From contig JABDCA010000003.1 in NCBI GenBank assembly GCA_013288345.1, positions 62,001-126,000 of the forward strand: a stretch of 64,000 bases of DNA. The letters are read 5' to 3'. Positions 1 through 9,472 of this stretch are shown piece by piece. A program made the position numbers and the translations under genes. This stretch comes from Bacteroidota bacterium (lineage in GTDB: Bacteria > Bacteroidota > Bacteroidia > JABEUT01). Within the stretch, counting starts at the first letter, position 1, and each line of letters begins with the position of its first letter. Below the pieces are notes generated by a model. That model saw only the letters and a program-made list of their open reading frames with translations, ran no database searches and was not told the origin of the DNA.

Positions 1-113
1 TTGCCTTTCTCTCATGTTATTTAAAAATAGATATGGAATAGGTGAATGCACTTAATAGTTAAAATAGGTAATTGAAATGTCTTTCCTGGTTTGGGAAAGA
101 TAAAAGATAGGGC

Positions 114-1820
114 TCAGCTTGCGTATTTTCTCTTGCGCATATAAGCAAGCACAATACCAAGCAGGGTTATAATGCCAATAGGTACACCCATGTTTATGAG
201 TTCCCATTGTGTTTTATACTTGCTTGCTTTTTCCCTGTCGAGCAGGCGGAGTTTGAGTTGTTTGGTACGTACGCTAAGCAGTGCGCTGTCGCCACAGAGG
301 TAGTTCATACAGTTTACAATAAAATCTTTGTTGCCGTAAATTTGCTGGGTTACTTTATAGGTATAGCCATCGTAACCTAAAGGGTAAGCTTGATTTTTGC
401 CACGCTCTACTTCATTTATTACCACATCGCCATCCGACACCACTATCATAGATGTGTTTACACTTACATCCTGGTATTTCAATAATTTTAATGTATCAGG
501 GCTCATGTTAAGGCGGTCCTTAAAGGCTGATGTAAACTTACCCTCGAGCAATACAGCAAGTGGCTGAAAGCCCTGGTCGAACTGTTTTTCGTCGGGTTGC
601 ATGCGGACAATATCGAAACTAATGCGGGCAGGGGCATTGAGCAATCGGGTTGCTTTTGATGTGGTAAGTAAAATAGTTTTTTTAATGCCCGGTTGTTGTA
701 TAGTATCTAATGTGCTGGCATATTTAAACTCAACCAAATTAAGGTTGCGTACAATAGGGTTGTTGCCGGTGGCAGAAACTAATGGCTCGTAGAACCATGG
801 GTAAAGTTTTATGCGTGCCTGCTGCCCGGGTAACGAACTGTTCAACGGTATTGCAGATGATTGCAGGTCGAGCACTAAATTGCTGTTGAGCCTTACACCG
901 TAGCGGAACAATTGATCGTCGATGTTCAGTTCGGTTTTAAAGGCTATTGTAACACCGTTGCGCGAAAGGCTGTCCATAGGTGCATACATGGGGTCTATAA
1001 GCCAAAGTACTTTTCCGCCACGCATAATAAACTGGTCAATAATGTAGGCATCCTTATCGTCGATTGCCTGCATAGGCTTAGCAATGATAAGCGCTTTGCA
1101 TAATTGCAAACCGTTTAGCTGATGGTTAATAGGTAGCAGGCGCACATCGTAATATTCCGACAAAGCATTAATGGCACCGGCAAGGTGCAGTGAATCGGGT
1201 TCGCCCTGGCCCTGCAAAAAAGCAACGATAGGGCGCATTTTCAAATCTATTTTATGGAATGCATTGTCAATATTATACTCCAGCGCCTCAATCGAATTGT
1301 TCAATTGGGTTTCGGGGTCGGCATCCATTTGTGTTTGCAATATGTTAATAGGCATATCGCGCCCGGCATAGTTGAGCATAGCACCCGGCCATATAATCTG
1401 TTCTGCTGTGCCCGAACTTGCTTTTACCTGAAGGTTAAAAGGTACCAGTCCGTTTTCATACAATTGGTGGAACACATCTTTGTTATCGCCGAGCGTAGTA
1501 GGATCTATAAACTGGTATTGCACATTACCACCCGAATAAGCGTTGAACTCATCGAGCATCTCTTTCATCTCATCGCGCAGGCGCACGAAGCCGGCGGGCA
1601 ATTTGCCATTGAGATAGACCTTGAAAAAGGCGAGCGTTTTAATATTTTTGGCTATCGCCTTCGATTCAGGCGAAAGGGTATAGCGTTTTTCAGAGGTAAG
1701 GTCGAAACGTTTGAATAAGAACGAGCCCACATAGTTGCACAGTATAATAAGCACTATACTAAGCGCCAGGCGGGTTAAGTCGCGCTGCTTGTTCTTTCTA
1801 TGTGCGCCTTTCTCTACCAT
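114..1820 (-). CDS. gldG: Gliding motility ABC-type protein GldG
   Basis: This is a 568-residue protein of the GldG family, the auxiliary substrate-binding-like component that works with GldF (and usually GldA) in Bacteroidota gliding and T9SS-linked motility. It has an N-terminal membrane segment at about residues 17-36, a long extracytoplasmic region matching the ABC-type uncharacterised transport family, and a second membrane helix near the C-terminus followed by a basic tail (RKRK). That topology and the early KRYTLSPESK motif are typical of GldG. Its start overlaps the gldF stop by 7 bp, so the two are translationally coupled. gldA is not in this window, as is usual, since it often lies elsewhere. 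Confidence 0.93.
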   Translation of the reverse strand: MVEKGAHRKNKQRDLTRLALSIVLIILCNYVGSFLFKRFDLTSEKRYTLSPESKAIAKNIKTLAFFKVYLNGKLPAGFVRLRDEMKEMLDEFNAYSGGNVQYQFIDPTTLGDNKDVFHQLYENGLVPFNLQVKASSGTAEQIIWPGAMLNYAGRDMPINILQTQMDADPETQLNNSIEALEYNIDNAFHKIDLKMRPIVAFLQGQGEPDSLHLAGAINALSEYYDVRLLPINHQLNGLQLCKALIIAKPMQAIDDKDAYIIDQFIMRGGKVLWLIDPMYAPMDSLSRNGVTIAFKTELNIDDQLFRYGVRLNSNLVLDLQSSAIPLNSSLPGQQARIKLYPWFYEPLVSATGNNPIVRNLNLVEFKYASTLDTIQQPGIKKTILLTTSKATRLLNAPARISFDIVRMQPDEKQFDQGFQPLAVLLEGKFTSAFKDRLNMSPDTLKLLKYQDVSVNTSMIVVSDGDVVINEVERGKNQAYPLGYDGYTYKVTQQIYGNKDFIVNCMNYLCGDSALLSVRTKQLKLRLLDREKASKYKTQWELINMGVPIGIITLLGIVLAYMRKRKYAS

Positions 1821-2554
1821 TTTCTGCTTTCAATTGATACCCTGCTCATAAGTAAGAACACGACTGATACACTAACAAAATAGATTACATCGCGGGTATC
1901 TATCACCCCACGGCTCATAGATGAATAGTGAGCACTTATACCCAGTTGAGATACGAAATTGCCAACTATGCCCGACGATAGTGAACTGCCTAAATAACCA
2001 AAGCCTGTATAACAGAAAAAGCAAAGTATAACCGCTACAATAAACGATATAACCTGATTGCCTGTAATAGCCGATGCAAATACACCTATAGATACAAAAC
2101 CACCTGCCAGGAACAATAGCCCGAGGTATGAACCCCATGTTCGGCCTGCATCTAAGTTACCGGGTGGGTAGCCCAGTTTATAAACCGAATAGTAGTAAAC
2201 AAGAGTAGGTAATAATGCCAACACTACCAACAACACACAGGCAAAGAATTTGGCTGCAACAATCTGCATATCAGTAATGGGGCGGGTAAGGAGCAGTTCC
2301 ATAGTGCCCGAGCGTTTTTCTTCGGCAAACGAACGCATAGTTACTGCCGGTATTAAAAACAAAAACAACCAGGGAGCAAGCACAAACAGAGGGTCAATGC
2401 CTGCATAGCCACCTTCCAGAATGTTGGAGTCCATAAAATCTAATGGCAGCACCCACATTATAAGCCCAATACTAACAAGGAACACACCTATTACAATGTA
2501 TCCTATAAGGGAGCTAAGGAAAACGGATATTTCTTTTTTTAGAAGCGCGTACAT
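1814..2554 (-). CDS. gldF: Gliding motility ABC transporter permease GldF
   Basis: A 246-residue ABC-2 type permease with six predicted membrane helices. The motif MRSFAEEKRSGTMELLLTRP at about residues 73-92 is the signature of the ABC-2/GldF permease family. It is the membrane channel partner of GldG in the gliding complex. The gene is immediately upstream of gldG with a 7-bp overlap, and nothing else is co-oriented before it, so gldF-gldG forms a two-gene operon read leftward. Family membership is clear from sequence; the transported substrate is unknown for the whole family. Confidence 0.93.
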   Translation of the reverse strand: MYALLKKEISVFLSSLIGYIVIGVFLVSIGLIMWVLPLDFMDSNILEGGYAGIDPLFVLAPWLFLFLIPAVTMRSFAEEKRSGTMELLLTRPITDMQIVAAKFFACVLLVVLALLPTLVYYYSVYKLGYPPGNLDAGRTWGSYLGLLFLAGGFVSIGVFASAITGNQVISFIVAVILCFFCYTGFGYLGSSLSSGIVGNFVSQLGISAHYSSMSRGVIDTRDVIYFVSVSVVFLLMSRVSIESRKW

Positions 2555-2577
2555 AAGCGAGACAAAAGTAAGAAATT

Positions 2578-2760
2578 ACCGCAGCCCGTCATTGCGAGGC
2601 ACGAAGCAATCTTACCATCTAATACAATTCCGGGCGTTCCCCTCCTATCATCGGGTCGGGCCTGTCTGCCGACAGGCAGGCTATCCGCTGCAAGTCCTCG
2701 CTACGCTGTGGGCTTTCCGCTACTATCCCTAACGCGAACTACTGTTACTTCGTTATAGCT
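2578..2760. repeat. Composite dispersed intergenic repeat (family A)
   Basis: The stretch starts with GTCATTGCGAGGCACGAAGC, followed by GGGCGTTCCCCTCC and TCGGGTCGGGC blocks and a CCTGTCTGCCGACAGGCAGG near-palindrome, and ends with ATCCCTAACGCGAA. Pieces of the same element recur at about 11577, 12680, 25318 and 34374. It has no coding potential. Such words are widespread in Bacteroidota intergenic DNA. Confidence 0.75.
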
Positions 2761-2910
2761 CATTCCATTATTAATATTCAATTAAATTCGCGAGAACTTC
2801 GTTGCTGATATTTTTTATTGGACTTCGCCCCGAAATTCCTTCCCCTCGCCAGACCTCCGGAATGCACGCTGTCGTTTACATCCAGGTGGTAAAAGTTCAA
2901 TTGTAAATAA

Positions 2911-2959
2911 AAAATGTCTTTTCGGAGCATAATTTAATTGTTTTCAGTTTGTATTTTCG
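2911..2959 (+). promoter_or_regulatory. Candidate promoter with upstream element
   Basis: The 15-mer AAAATGTCTTTTCGG (2911-2925) is followed 41 bases after its first base by TATTTTCG, a Bacteroidota -7 type box (2952-2959). The same 15-mer recurs at 3143-3157, where TACCTTCG follows after 40 bases. The conserved spacing suggests two promoters read by the same factor. No experimental support. Confidence 0.4.
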
Positions 2960-2968
2960 TTCTATTAA

Positions 2969-3103
2969 ATGTTTCAGACAAGCATGAATAAAAAATACCT
3001 GTCGTTTATACTCGACCTTTTTTGGGTTTTGGCTTATCTGTTAATAACAAGTGCAACATGGCTAATTGCAGCCCCGCCAAAAGACCACTTGGAAAACCTG
3101 TGA
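2969..3103 (+). CDS. Possible 44-residue membrane miniprotein
   Basis: This ORF is too short for the supplied track. It encodes 44 residues (starting MFQTSMNKKY) with one clear hydrophobic helix at about residues 11-34, preceded by lysines and followed by a polar tail (PPKDHLENL). A second ATG at codon 6 gives a compact MNKKY start. It sits just after a candidate promoter (TATTTTCG at 2952-2959), in the long gap before the T9SS protein at 3269. I do not recognise it. It may be a real small membrane protein or a chance ORF; the promoter and topology favour it only weakly. Confidence 0.35.
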   Translation: MFQTSMNKKYLSFILDLFWVLAYLLITSATWLIAAPPKDHLENL

Positions 3104-3142
3104 CGGGCTTAAGGCCTTATTAAATAACGTAAAATTGCAATG

Positions 3143-3190
3143 AAAATGTCTTTTCGGGCTGTTATTTTAAGAATGATATTGCTACCTTCG
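3143..3190 (+). promoter_or_regulatory. Candidate promoter of the T9SS protein at 3269
   Basis: AAAATGTCTTTTCGG (3143-3157) precedes TACCTTCG (3183-3190), a variant of the TAnnTTTG -7 box, and the start codon is at 3269. This leaves a leader of roughly 75 nt. The upstream 15-mer matches the one at 2911 with almost identical spacing to its own -7 box. Confidence 0.4.
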
Positions 3191-3268
3191 CGCCGTTTTG
3201 AAAGTTAAAGATCAATCAATCAGCCTATTAACTCCAATTATAATAAAGCAAACCTCAAACCCAACCCG

Positions 3269-6200
3269 ATGAAAAAACAATTACTAAAAAGTATCACTTC
3301 TGTAGCTCTTGCATTGATGTCTTTTAGCATTGCAACCAAGGCACAAAATTCTATTAACTTTTCAGGAACATCTGGCAATGAGGCTGCAGCCAATTACAGC
3401 TTCGATATTAACAATGGCTTTACTGTTGAGTATGAAATGTATTTAGATAACATTGTAAATTATAACGCCGGAGTTACATCTACAAATACTTATCTTCCTA
3501 GTCCTCTCGATACATATGTTGACCAAAGCGGAAACATGTCCGTATTACTGGGTAATCCGGGTGCCTGGGGCAGCGTAAGTATACCTAATTTTGTATCAGG
3601 GCAATGGTACAATATAGCTATTTCCTATAACGCCAATACCGATTCAGCTTTCGTTTATATTAATGGGGTGCTGGAAGGGACAATGAATGGCATTTCTTTA
3701 GGCAACCAGGGCACTATATTGATAGGAAATCGCGATGATGGAGCTACCTATGCCAATGCCGGATTCGATAGGGTATTGATATGGTCAGGCGGAGCAAGGT
3801 CAGCAGCACAGGTTAATGCCGACCAGTACACCTGCTTTACAGGTAGCGAAACTAACCTGGATGTATATTATACAATGAGCGAAGGTTCCGGTACTACTCT
3901 TAATAACACAGGCGGAGCCGGACCTGCAGCAAATGCGACTATAACAGGCCCGGTTAGTTGGATAGGAGGATCTGACTCATGCGATATTACCGTTACTGCC
4001 ATTGACCGTTATTATTCACCAAGTGGCAAACATGTGTGGACAACTAATGGTTACCATTTAGATACAATGGCCTGCGGTACAATTGTATATGTAAACCTTA
4101 CCTTAACACACCGCATGTATGTTAACCTAAACGCAACAGGTACACCTGATGGTATGAGCTGGGCTTCAGCTTACACCAATTTTGCCGATGCGGTGGACTC
4201 AAGCATGGCAGGCGATACTATTTTAGTAGCGCAGGGCACGTACCAACCTGCCAGTGGCCTATCTTTTACTATGAAAGACGGTGTAAAGATATACGGCGGT
4301 TTTGTTGGTACCGAAAGCGGGCTTTCGCAACGTAATTTACCCGGCGGTTATGCAACCGTACTAAAGGGTAACGGCGCTGCAGTAATTGATAACACAAGTA
4401 ATAACCTTACTAATGCTGCTGTATTGGATGGTTTTACTATTACAAGCGGCACTCGTGGAATGGATAACGTTAGTTCTTCTCCTATCCTTTCTAATTTAGT
4501 ATTTACTAATAATAATAATTCTACTTACGGCAGTGGGATGGCTAACGGAACCTCTTCAGCACCTATACTTACCAATGTTTTGTTTTATGGTAATACTTCG
4601 GACGATGGTGGTGGAATGTTTAACAACAGCTCATCGCCAATCCTTACCAATGTAGTATTTAGTAATAATACTGCATCAAGTTCGGGTGGAGCTATTTCTA
4701 ATACTCACTCATCTTCCACAATCACCAATGTAACTTTTTCGAATAACAATGCTGGTACTGGTGGGGCGATATATAATGATTCTCCGATAGCAACAACTAT
4801 AACTAATGCTATATTTTGGGGTAATACAGATGGAAGCGGATTTCCTGATTATGCTAGTCATGTCGGTGCTCCTGCTGTTATAACATACTGCTATACCCAA
4901 ACCTCCATTGCAGGTACCGGTAACATAATTGGCGCTTCGGACCCATTTGTAAATGATGCTTCTACGGGAGCAGTAAAAGGTGCTGATAGTACCTGGATGA
5001 CTGCTGATGACGGATTGCATTTAGTAACCGGTTCTACAGCTATTGGCGCAGGTAAAGTTAGCGCTGTGCCTGTAGGCATAACTACCGATATTACAGGAAA
5101 AACTGCAATTATACAAAGTGGTTTGGTAAATATGGGCGCTTATGCAAACACATGCCAAACAGAATCTTTCATTTCAGCTAATGGATGTGTCAGCTACAAT
5201 TCGCCAAGCGGAAATTATACCTGGACTGTTTCGGGTAACTATATTGATACCATACCTAACCATGCAACCTGCGATAGTGTTATACACATAAACCTTAACA
5301 TTATTGGCCCTGTCTCTTATGTTGATACATTTGCTACGGTATGCGGTCAATTAAAATGGTATGGAAGAACGTATACTGAAAGCGGTAGGAGTTACGATAC
5401 CATAAAGAGTAAATTACTGGGTTGCGATAGTATTATTAATAATTTATTCCTTTTTGTTAATCCACATACCGAAAGCGCTATTAATATTGGCACGTATGCA
5501 AGCAGTTATATGTTTAAAGGCACAAGCGAAACTGTCAGCGGCCATTATACTTTTGATACTACCAGTGCTGCAGGTTGCGATAGCACAGTTAATTTGTACT
5601 TGACCTTCTATGCTGCGCCCACTGTTACCACCAGCAGTTCGTGCATACCGGCTAATTTAACCTTAAGTGCCAGCCCATTACCTGTTCTTGTACAATGGCA
5701 AAAAAACAATATAACTGTTGCTGTTGATACCGCTAAGTGGGATACAGGCACTATAGTGGCACAAGACAGACTTGATAACGTGTTTGCTATTACACGAGAT
5801 TCTGCCGGAAACATCTATGTGTCAAACACTAACGAAGTTATAAAATATCCGAAAGGCGCTACATCTGCTACTCCGGGTGTTACAGTTGCTCAAAATGGTA
5901 TTAGTGGTATTGAAGATATTAAGGTGGATATAGCCGGTAATCTTTTTGTTGAAGATCAATATTTAAACAAGGTATTGGAATACCCTGTTGGTTCTGACTC
6001 TACAACAGCTCCAATAACAGTGGCTTCGGGCTTCCGCTATCCGGACTTTTTATTTGTAGATAATGCCGATAATGTTTATGTTTCAGATGATAATGATGAC
6101 GTTGTACGTTACTACCCTGCGGGAGACAGTAATGGTGTTGTAGTTGCACAAACGGGATTGAGCGGGGCCGGTGGTATATATGTTGATAATTCAGGCAACC

Positions 6201-7444
6201 TGTTTGTAAGCGACTATGACCAGAACGAGGTACTGGAATACCCTAAGGGCTCTAATAGCTCTACCGATGGTTCTGTTGTAGCGCAAGATGGATTAAGCAA
6301 TGCTGATGGCCTTGTTGCTATTTGGGTTGATGGTAACGGCTATTTATATGTAGATGCTCCTTTTAGAAACGGTGGTGCTAGTGATAGTTCTTTTATGTAT
6401 GTATATCCTCCGGGTTCAACTGCAACAACTCATCCTATTGATAGTATATATTTACCGGGTATAGTTGGTGGTTATTATTTTACTACCGACGCCAGCGGTA
6501 ATTTTTATGCTACAAGCAATAGTAATGGCTATGTTAAAAAGTTCAGCAACATTATTAAACTAACCGACAGTGTTAAAACTGCCGGTAGTTATAATGCTAT
6601 GGTTAATTCTTTCTCGGGCTATGGTACTACTACAAATGCAATTTTTATGGGTGCACCTAGTAGCAGTAATACCACTACAACAGCCTGTGACTTCTATGTA
6701 TCACCAAGTGGTCACCATACCTGGAGTACCAATGGCACCTTTATGGATACCATAAAGAACAAAGTAGGTTGCGATAGCTTAATGACCATTAACCTTACCA
6801 TTAACCACAGTACCGCAGGAGATACTACCGCTACTGCCTGTGATAAATTAACCTGGTATGGCACACAGTATACCAATACCGGCACTCCTACATATACAGT
6901 AAAAAACAAAGTAGGTTGTGATAGTGTTATTACACTGCACTTAACCATTAACACAAGCCCTACCATTAATATTACAGGTAGAGACAGTATACCTGCCGGT
7001 GGAAAAGATACGTTGGTGGCAAGTGGTGCAACCACTTATAGCTGGACGGGTGGAGGTACAAAGGATACGTTAATTGTTACACCTGGTGGGAATACTACCT
7101 ACACTGTTATGGGTACCAGCAATGGCTGTACAAGCACTGTAACCTTTATTGTGAAGATAGAAATACTAACAGGTATGCAGGTAATAACCAATGGTGGCGA
7201 TGTTAACCTGTATCCTAACCCTGCTAATACTTATGTAACCCTAAGCTTTAGCAATAAAGTAAGTACAAATGCAACCCTAAGCATAGTAACCGAAGCAGGG
7301 CAGGTGTTAAGTACTAACAGTATATCTATAAGCAATGGCAAAACCATGCCGATAGATATAACCAACCTTGCAGAAGGTATTTACTTTGTACGAATTAATA
7401 CCGCAGGCCAAACACAAGTGGTTAGGTTTGTAAGGAGCAAATAA
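3269..7444 (+). CDS. Large T9SS-secreted multidomain adhesin-like protein
   Basis: A 1391-residue secreted protein. A signal peptide (about 1-25, ending ATKAQ) is followed by a LamG/concanavalin-like domain (about 30-230), a right-handed beta-helix region (about 285-620) rich in Asn/Thr/Ser turns, several repeats of an SPSG...W...G..DTI..GCDS module (before and after the propeller), an NHL-type beta-propeller (about 830-1095), an Ig-like stretch and a T9SS type A sorting domain (about 1309-1391, with LYPNPAN and the EGIYFVRI motif). This architecture fits a cell-surface or released adhesin exported by T9SS. Ligand unknown. A candidate promoter and a strong terminator flank it, so it is monocistronic. 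Confidence 0.85.
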   Translation: MKKQLLKSITSVALALMSFSIATKAQNSINFSGTSGNEAAANYSFDINNGFTVEYEMYLDNIVNYNAGVTSTNTYLPSPLDTYVDQSGNMSVLLGNPGAWGSVSIPNFVSGQWYNIAISYNANTDSAFVYINGVLEGTMNGISLGNQGTILIGNRDDGATYANAGFDRVLIWSGGARSAAQVNADQYTCFTGSETNLDVYYTMSEGSGTTLNNTGGAGPAANATITGPVSWIGGSDSCDITVTAIDRYYSPSGKHVWTTNGYHLDTMACGTIVYVNLTLTHRMYVNLNATGTPDGMSWASAYTNFADAVDSSMAGDTILVAQGTYQPASGLSFTMKDGVKIYGGFVGTESGLSQRNLPGGYATVLKGNGAAVIDNTSNNLTNAAVLDGFTITSGTRGMDNVSSSPILSNLVFTNNNNSTYGSGMANGTSSAPILTNVLFYGNTSDDGGGMFNNSSSPILTNVVFSNNTASSSGGAISNTHSSSTITNVTFSNNNAGTGGAIYNDSPIATTITNAIFWGNTDGSGFPDYASHVGAPAVITYCYTQTSIAGTGNIIGASDPFVNDASTGAVKGADSTWMTADDGLHLVTGSTAIGAGKVSAVPVGITTDITGKTAIIQSGLVNMGAYANTCQTESFISANGCVSYNSPSGNYTWTVSGNYIDTIPNHATCDSVIHINLNIIGPVSYVDTFATVCGQLKWYGRTYTESGRSYDTIKSKLLGCDSIINNLFLFVNPHTESAINIGTYASSYMFKGTSETVSGHYTFDTTSAAGCDSTVNLYLTFYAAPTVTTSSSCIPANLTLSASPLPVLVQWQKNNITVAVDTAKWDTGTIVAQDRLDNVFAITRDSAGNIYVSNTNEVIKYPKGATSATPGVTVAQNGISGIEDIKVDIAGNLFVEDQYLNKVLEYPVGSDSTTAPITVASGFRYPDFLFVDNADNVYVSDDNDDVVRYYPAGDSNGVVVAQTGLSGAGGIYVDNSGNLFVSDYDQNEVLEYPKGSNSSTDGSVVAQDGLSNADGLVAIWVDGNGYLYVDAPFRNGGASDSSFMYVYPPGSTATTHPIDSIYLPGIVGGYYFTTDASGNFYATSNSNGYVKKFSNIIKLTDSVKTAGSYNAMVNSFSGYGTTTNAIFMGAPSSSNTTTTACDFYVSPSGHHTWSTNGTFMDTIKNKVGCDSLMTINLTINHSTAGDTTATACDKLTWYGTQYTNTGTPTYTVKNKVGCDSVITLHLTINTSPTINITGRDSIPAGGKDTLVASGATTYSWTGGGTKDTLIVTPGGNTTYTVMGTSNGCTSTVTFIVKIEILTGMQVITNGGDVNLYPNPANTYVTLSFSNKVSTNATLSIVTEAGQVLSTNSISISNGKTMPIDITNLAEGIYFVRINTAGQTQVVRFVRSK

Positions 7445-7463
7445 GGTTTTCTAAATCTTTTAT

Positions 7464-7495
7464 AAAAAAGCCCTGTAGCAATACGGGGCTTTTTT
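7464..7495 (+). terminator. Rho-independent terminator
   Basis: AAAAAAGCCC...GGGGCTTTTTT hairpin, 20 bases after the stop codon of the 3269 gene, with a run of T at its 3' side. Confidence 0.88.
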
Positions 7496-7682
7496 ATCGA
7501 TATACCCCAATAATAAAACAAGCTCTGTTTTTAGTGGATTTAGCAGGGGCCGTTTGTCCGCAAATTCCCGCCGTTCGCTAAGCCAATTCCCCCATTGGCT
7601 AAATACCCTCTTTATATATAGTGTTTTATGGCTCTATTTGTGGGGAAATAAGGGAAATGAGCGCAATTAAAACATATTCAAT

Positions 7683-9308
7683 ATGAAAAAACAAATTGCA
7701 TTACTACAATGGCTGATAATTGCTATGGGCATAAGTGTGGTGGTAAAGGGCCAGCCGGCATATACCCTTAAGTTAAACTACGATACCCTGAGCGGAAATA
7801 ATGTAAGCGCATTATTTACTCCGGATGGCACATTAAATTTTACACCTGCCGGAAATGATGCATATCGTGTGCCTAAAACAGGTGCAGCATGTTCCATTTT
7901 TTGTGGCTCATTATGGATTGGTGGTATTGATGCTGGTAAGCAACTGCATACCGCCGCCGAAACCTATTACCAAAACGGTACCGATTTTTGGCCCGGGCCT
8001 ATAATGGATAGCCTGAATTATTGTGGTCATCAGGATACTATATGGGACAGAGTGTACAGGGTTGACAGATCGACAATAGATAGTTTTAAGAATGGTTTGT
8101 TTGGCAGCAATATTCCAAGATCGATACTCGGCTGGCCCGGTAGAGGTGATACATCACTTGGTGAAATGCCTCAACTTGCACCTTATGTAGATATTTCTAA
8201 AAGTGGCTTTTATAATCCTGTTAATGGCGATTACCCTTTAATTAGAGGAGATGAAGCCGCCTATATGATTTACACTGATGCACGCATTTCAAAACATACA
8301 GAATCGAGAGGTTTGAAGTTTGGCATTGAGGTGCATTTAATGGCATACCAGTTCAATAGTACAGATGCGGCAGTAAATGAGGCTACCTTTTTGCATTACG
8401 ATATTTATAATCGTTCCCAAAATACCTATGATAGTGTTTATGTTGGCAATTTTATAGATATGGATATTGGTAACGGAGGAGATGATTATGTGGGCTGCGA
8501 TACTGTAAATAACTACTGGTATACATATAACGGTGAAGCTGTTGATGCAGCAAGCTCAACAGGCTACGATTCTCTTCCGCCTGCGCAGGCTTTGTTATAC
8601 CTGTGCGACACCATGAAGCACTTTCAATATTATTACAACAATTTTTCGACGCATGGTAACCCTCTTTACCCGCAGAACTATTATGATTATTTAAAAAGTA
8701 TCTGGCCCGATTCAATACATGCTAAATATTACGATACCACTTCTGTAAATACAAATTTTGCATACTCTGGCAATCCGGTAACAGGGCTAGGCTGGTCAGA
8801 GGTTAGCGCTAAAAAACCAATGGGCGATATGCGTGGCTTAAGCAGCGTTGGGCCATTTACATTTGCACCCGGTGGATGTAAAAGTATTGATGTGGCGCTT
8901 GTGTTTGCTCAGAACATGGTGCCGGGCCCAACGGCTAATTTGCAGAGCGTTGCATTGTTAGCCAACAATATAACCGATGTAAAGAATTTTTACAATACAC
9001 AAACTTATGGCTGCGATTCGGGCTTACTGGCATTAAATGAAATAAAACAAAATGTACCTGCAGTAATTGTTTACCCCAACCCAAGCAGCAACGGTAGATA
9101 TACTGTTGGAATTAAAAATTACGAATTAGGAATTACGAATGTTGAAGTGTATAACATACTTGGCGAGACAGTGCATTCTGAATTGTCTACTATCCATTCT
9201 CAATTGTCAATTGATATTAGTAACGAACCCAACGGGCTTTACTTTTATAGAATAACCGATAAGAACGGAGAACAAGTAAGCAGTGGTAAAATGATAATTC
9301 AGAAATAA
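7683..9308 (+). CDS. T9SS-secreted protein, unknown function
   Basis: A 541-residue protein with a signal peptide (about 1-23), a long central region without a family I recognise (aromatic, Asp-rich, with WIGGID and GRGD motifs), and a T9SS type A sorting domain from about residue 461 (VYPNPSSNG ... EPNGLYFYRI). Proteins starting with a SIFCGSLWIGGID-like motif are common extracellular proteins in Bacteroidota, but I cannot name a function. Inside the sorting domain the DNA at 9111-9140 and 9180-9214 consists of the same micro-repeats found between genes elsewhere (see findings). Confidence 0.8.
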   Translation: MKKQIALLQWLIIAMGISVVVKGQPAYTLKLNYDTLSGNNVSALFTPDGTLNFTPAGNDAYRVPKTGAACSIFCGSLWIGGIDAGKQLHTAAETYYQNGTDFWPGPIMDSLNYCGHQDTIWDRVYRVDRSTIDSFKNGLFGSNIPRSILGWPGRGDTSLGEMPQLAPYVDISKSGFYNPVNGDYPLIRGDEAAYMIYTDARISKHTESRGLKFGIEVHLMAYQFNSTDAAVNEATFLHYDIYNRSQNTYDSVYVGNFIDMDIGNGGDDYVGCDTVNNYWYTYNGEAVDAASSTGYDSLPPAQALLYLCDTMKHFQYYYNNFSTHGNPLYPQNYYDYLKSIWPDSIHAKYYDTTSVNTNFAYSGNPVTGLGWSEVSAKKPMGDMRGLSSVGPFTFAPGGCKSIDVALVFAQNMVPGPTANLQSVALLANNITDVKNFYNTQTYGCDSGLLALNEIKQNVPAVIVYPNPSSNGRYTVGIKNYELGITNVEVYNILGETVHSELSTIHSQLSIDISNEPNGLYFYRITDKNGEQVSSGKMIIQK

Positions 9309-9321
9309 ATTAAAAATGAAT

Positions 9322-9401
9322 ATGCCACTAAAGCACAAAAACACAAAGGAACTGCACACGAATTATTTTGTGGGCTTTTGTGACTTGGTGTTTTTGTGGC
9401 T
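9322..9401. repeat. Dispersed inverted repeat (family C)
   Basis: TGCCACTAAAGCACAAAAAC and its inverted partner GTTTTTGTGGC flank the unit, with TTTTGTGACTTGGTG inside. A close copy lies at 42699-42782. It is non-coding and can form an imperfect hairpin. Confidence 0.7.
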
Positions 9402-9472
9402 AGAGATATTTTGGAATGGTTTATTATAGAACTTTATAATTGTATATTTACATCAACACATTGTTACTTTTT

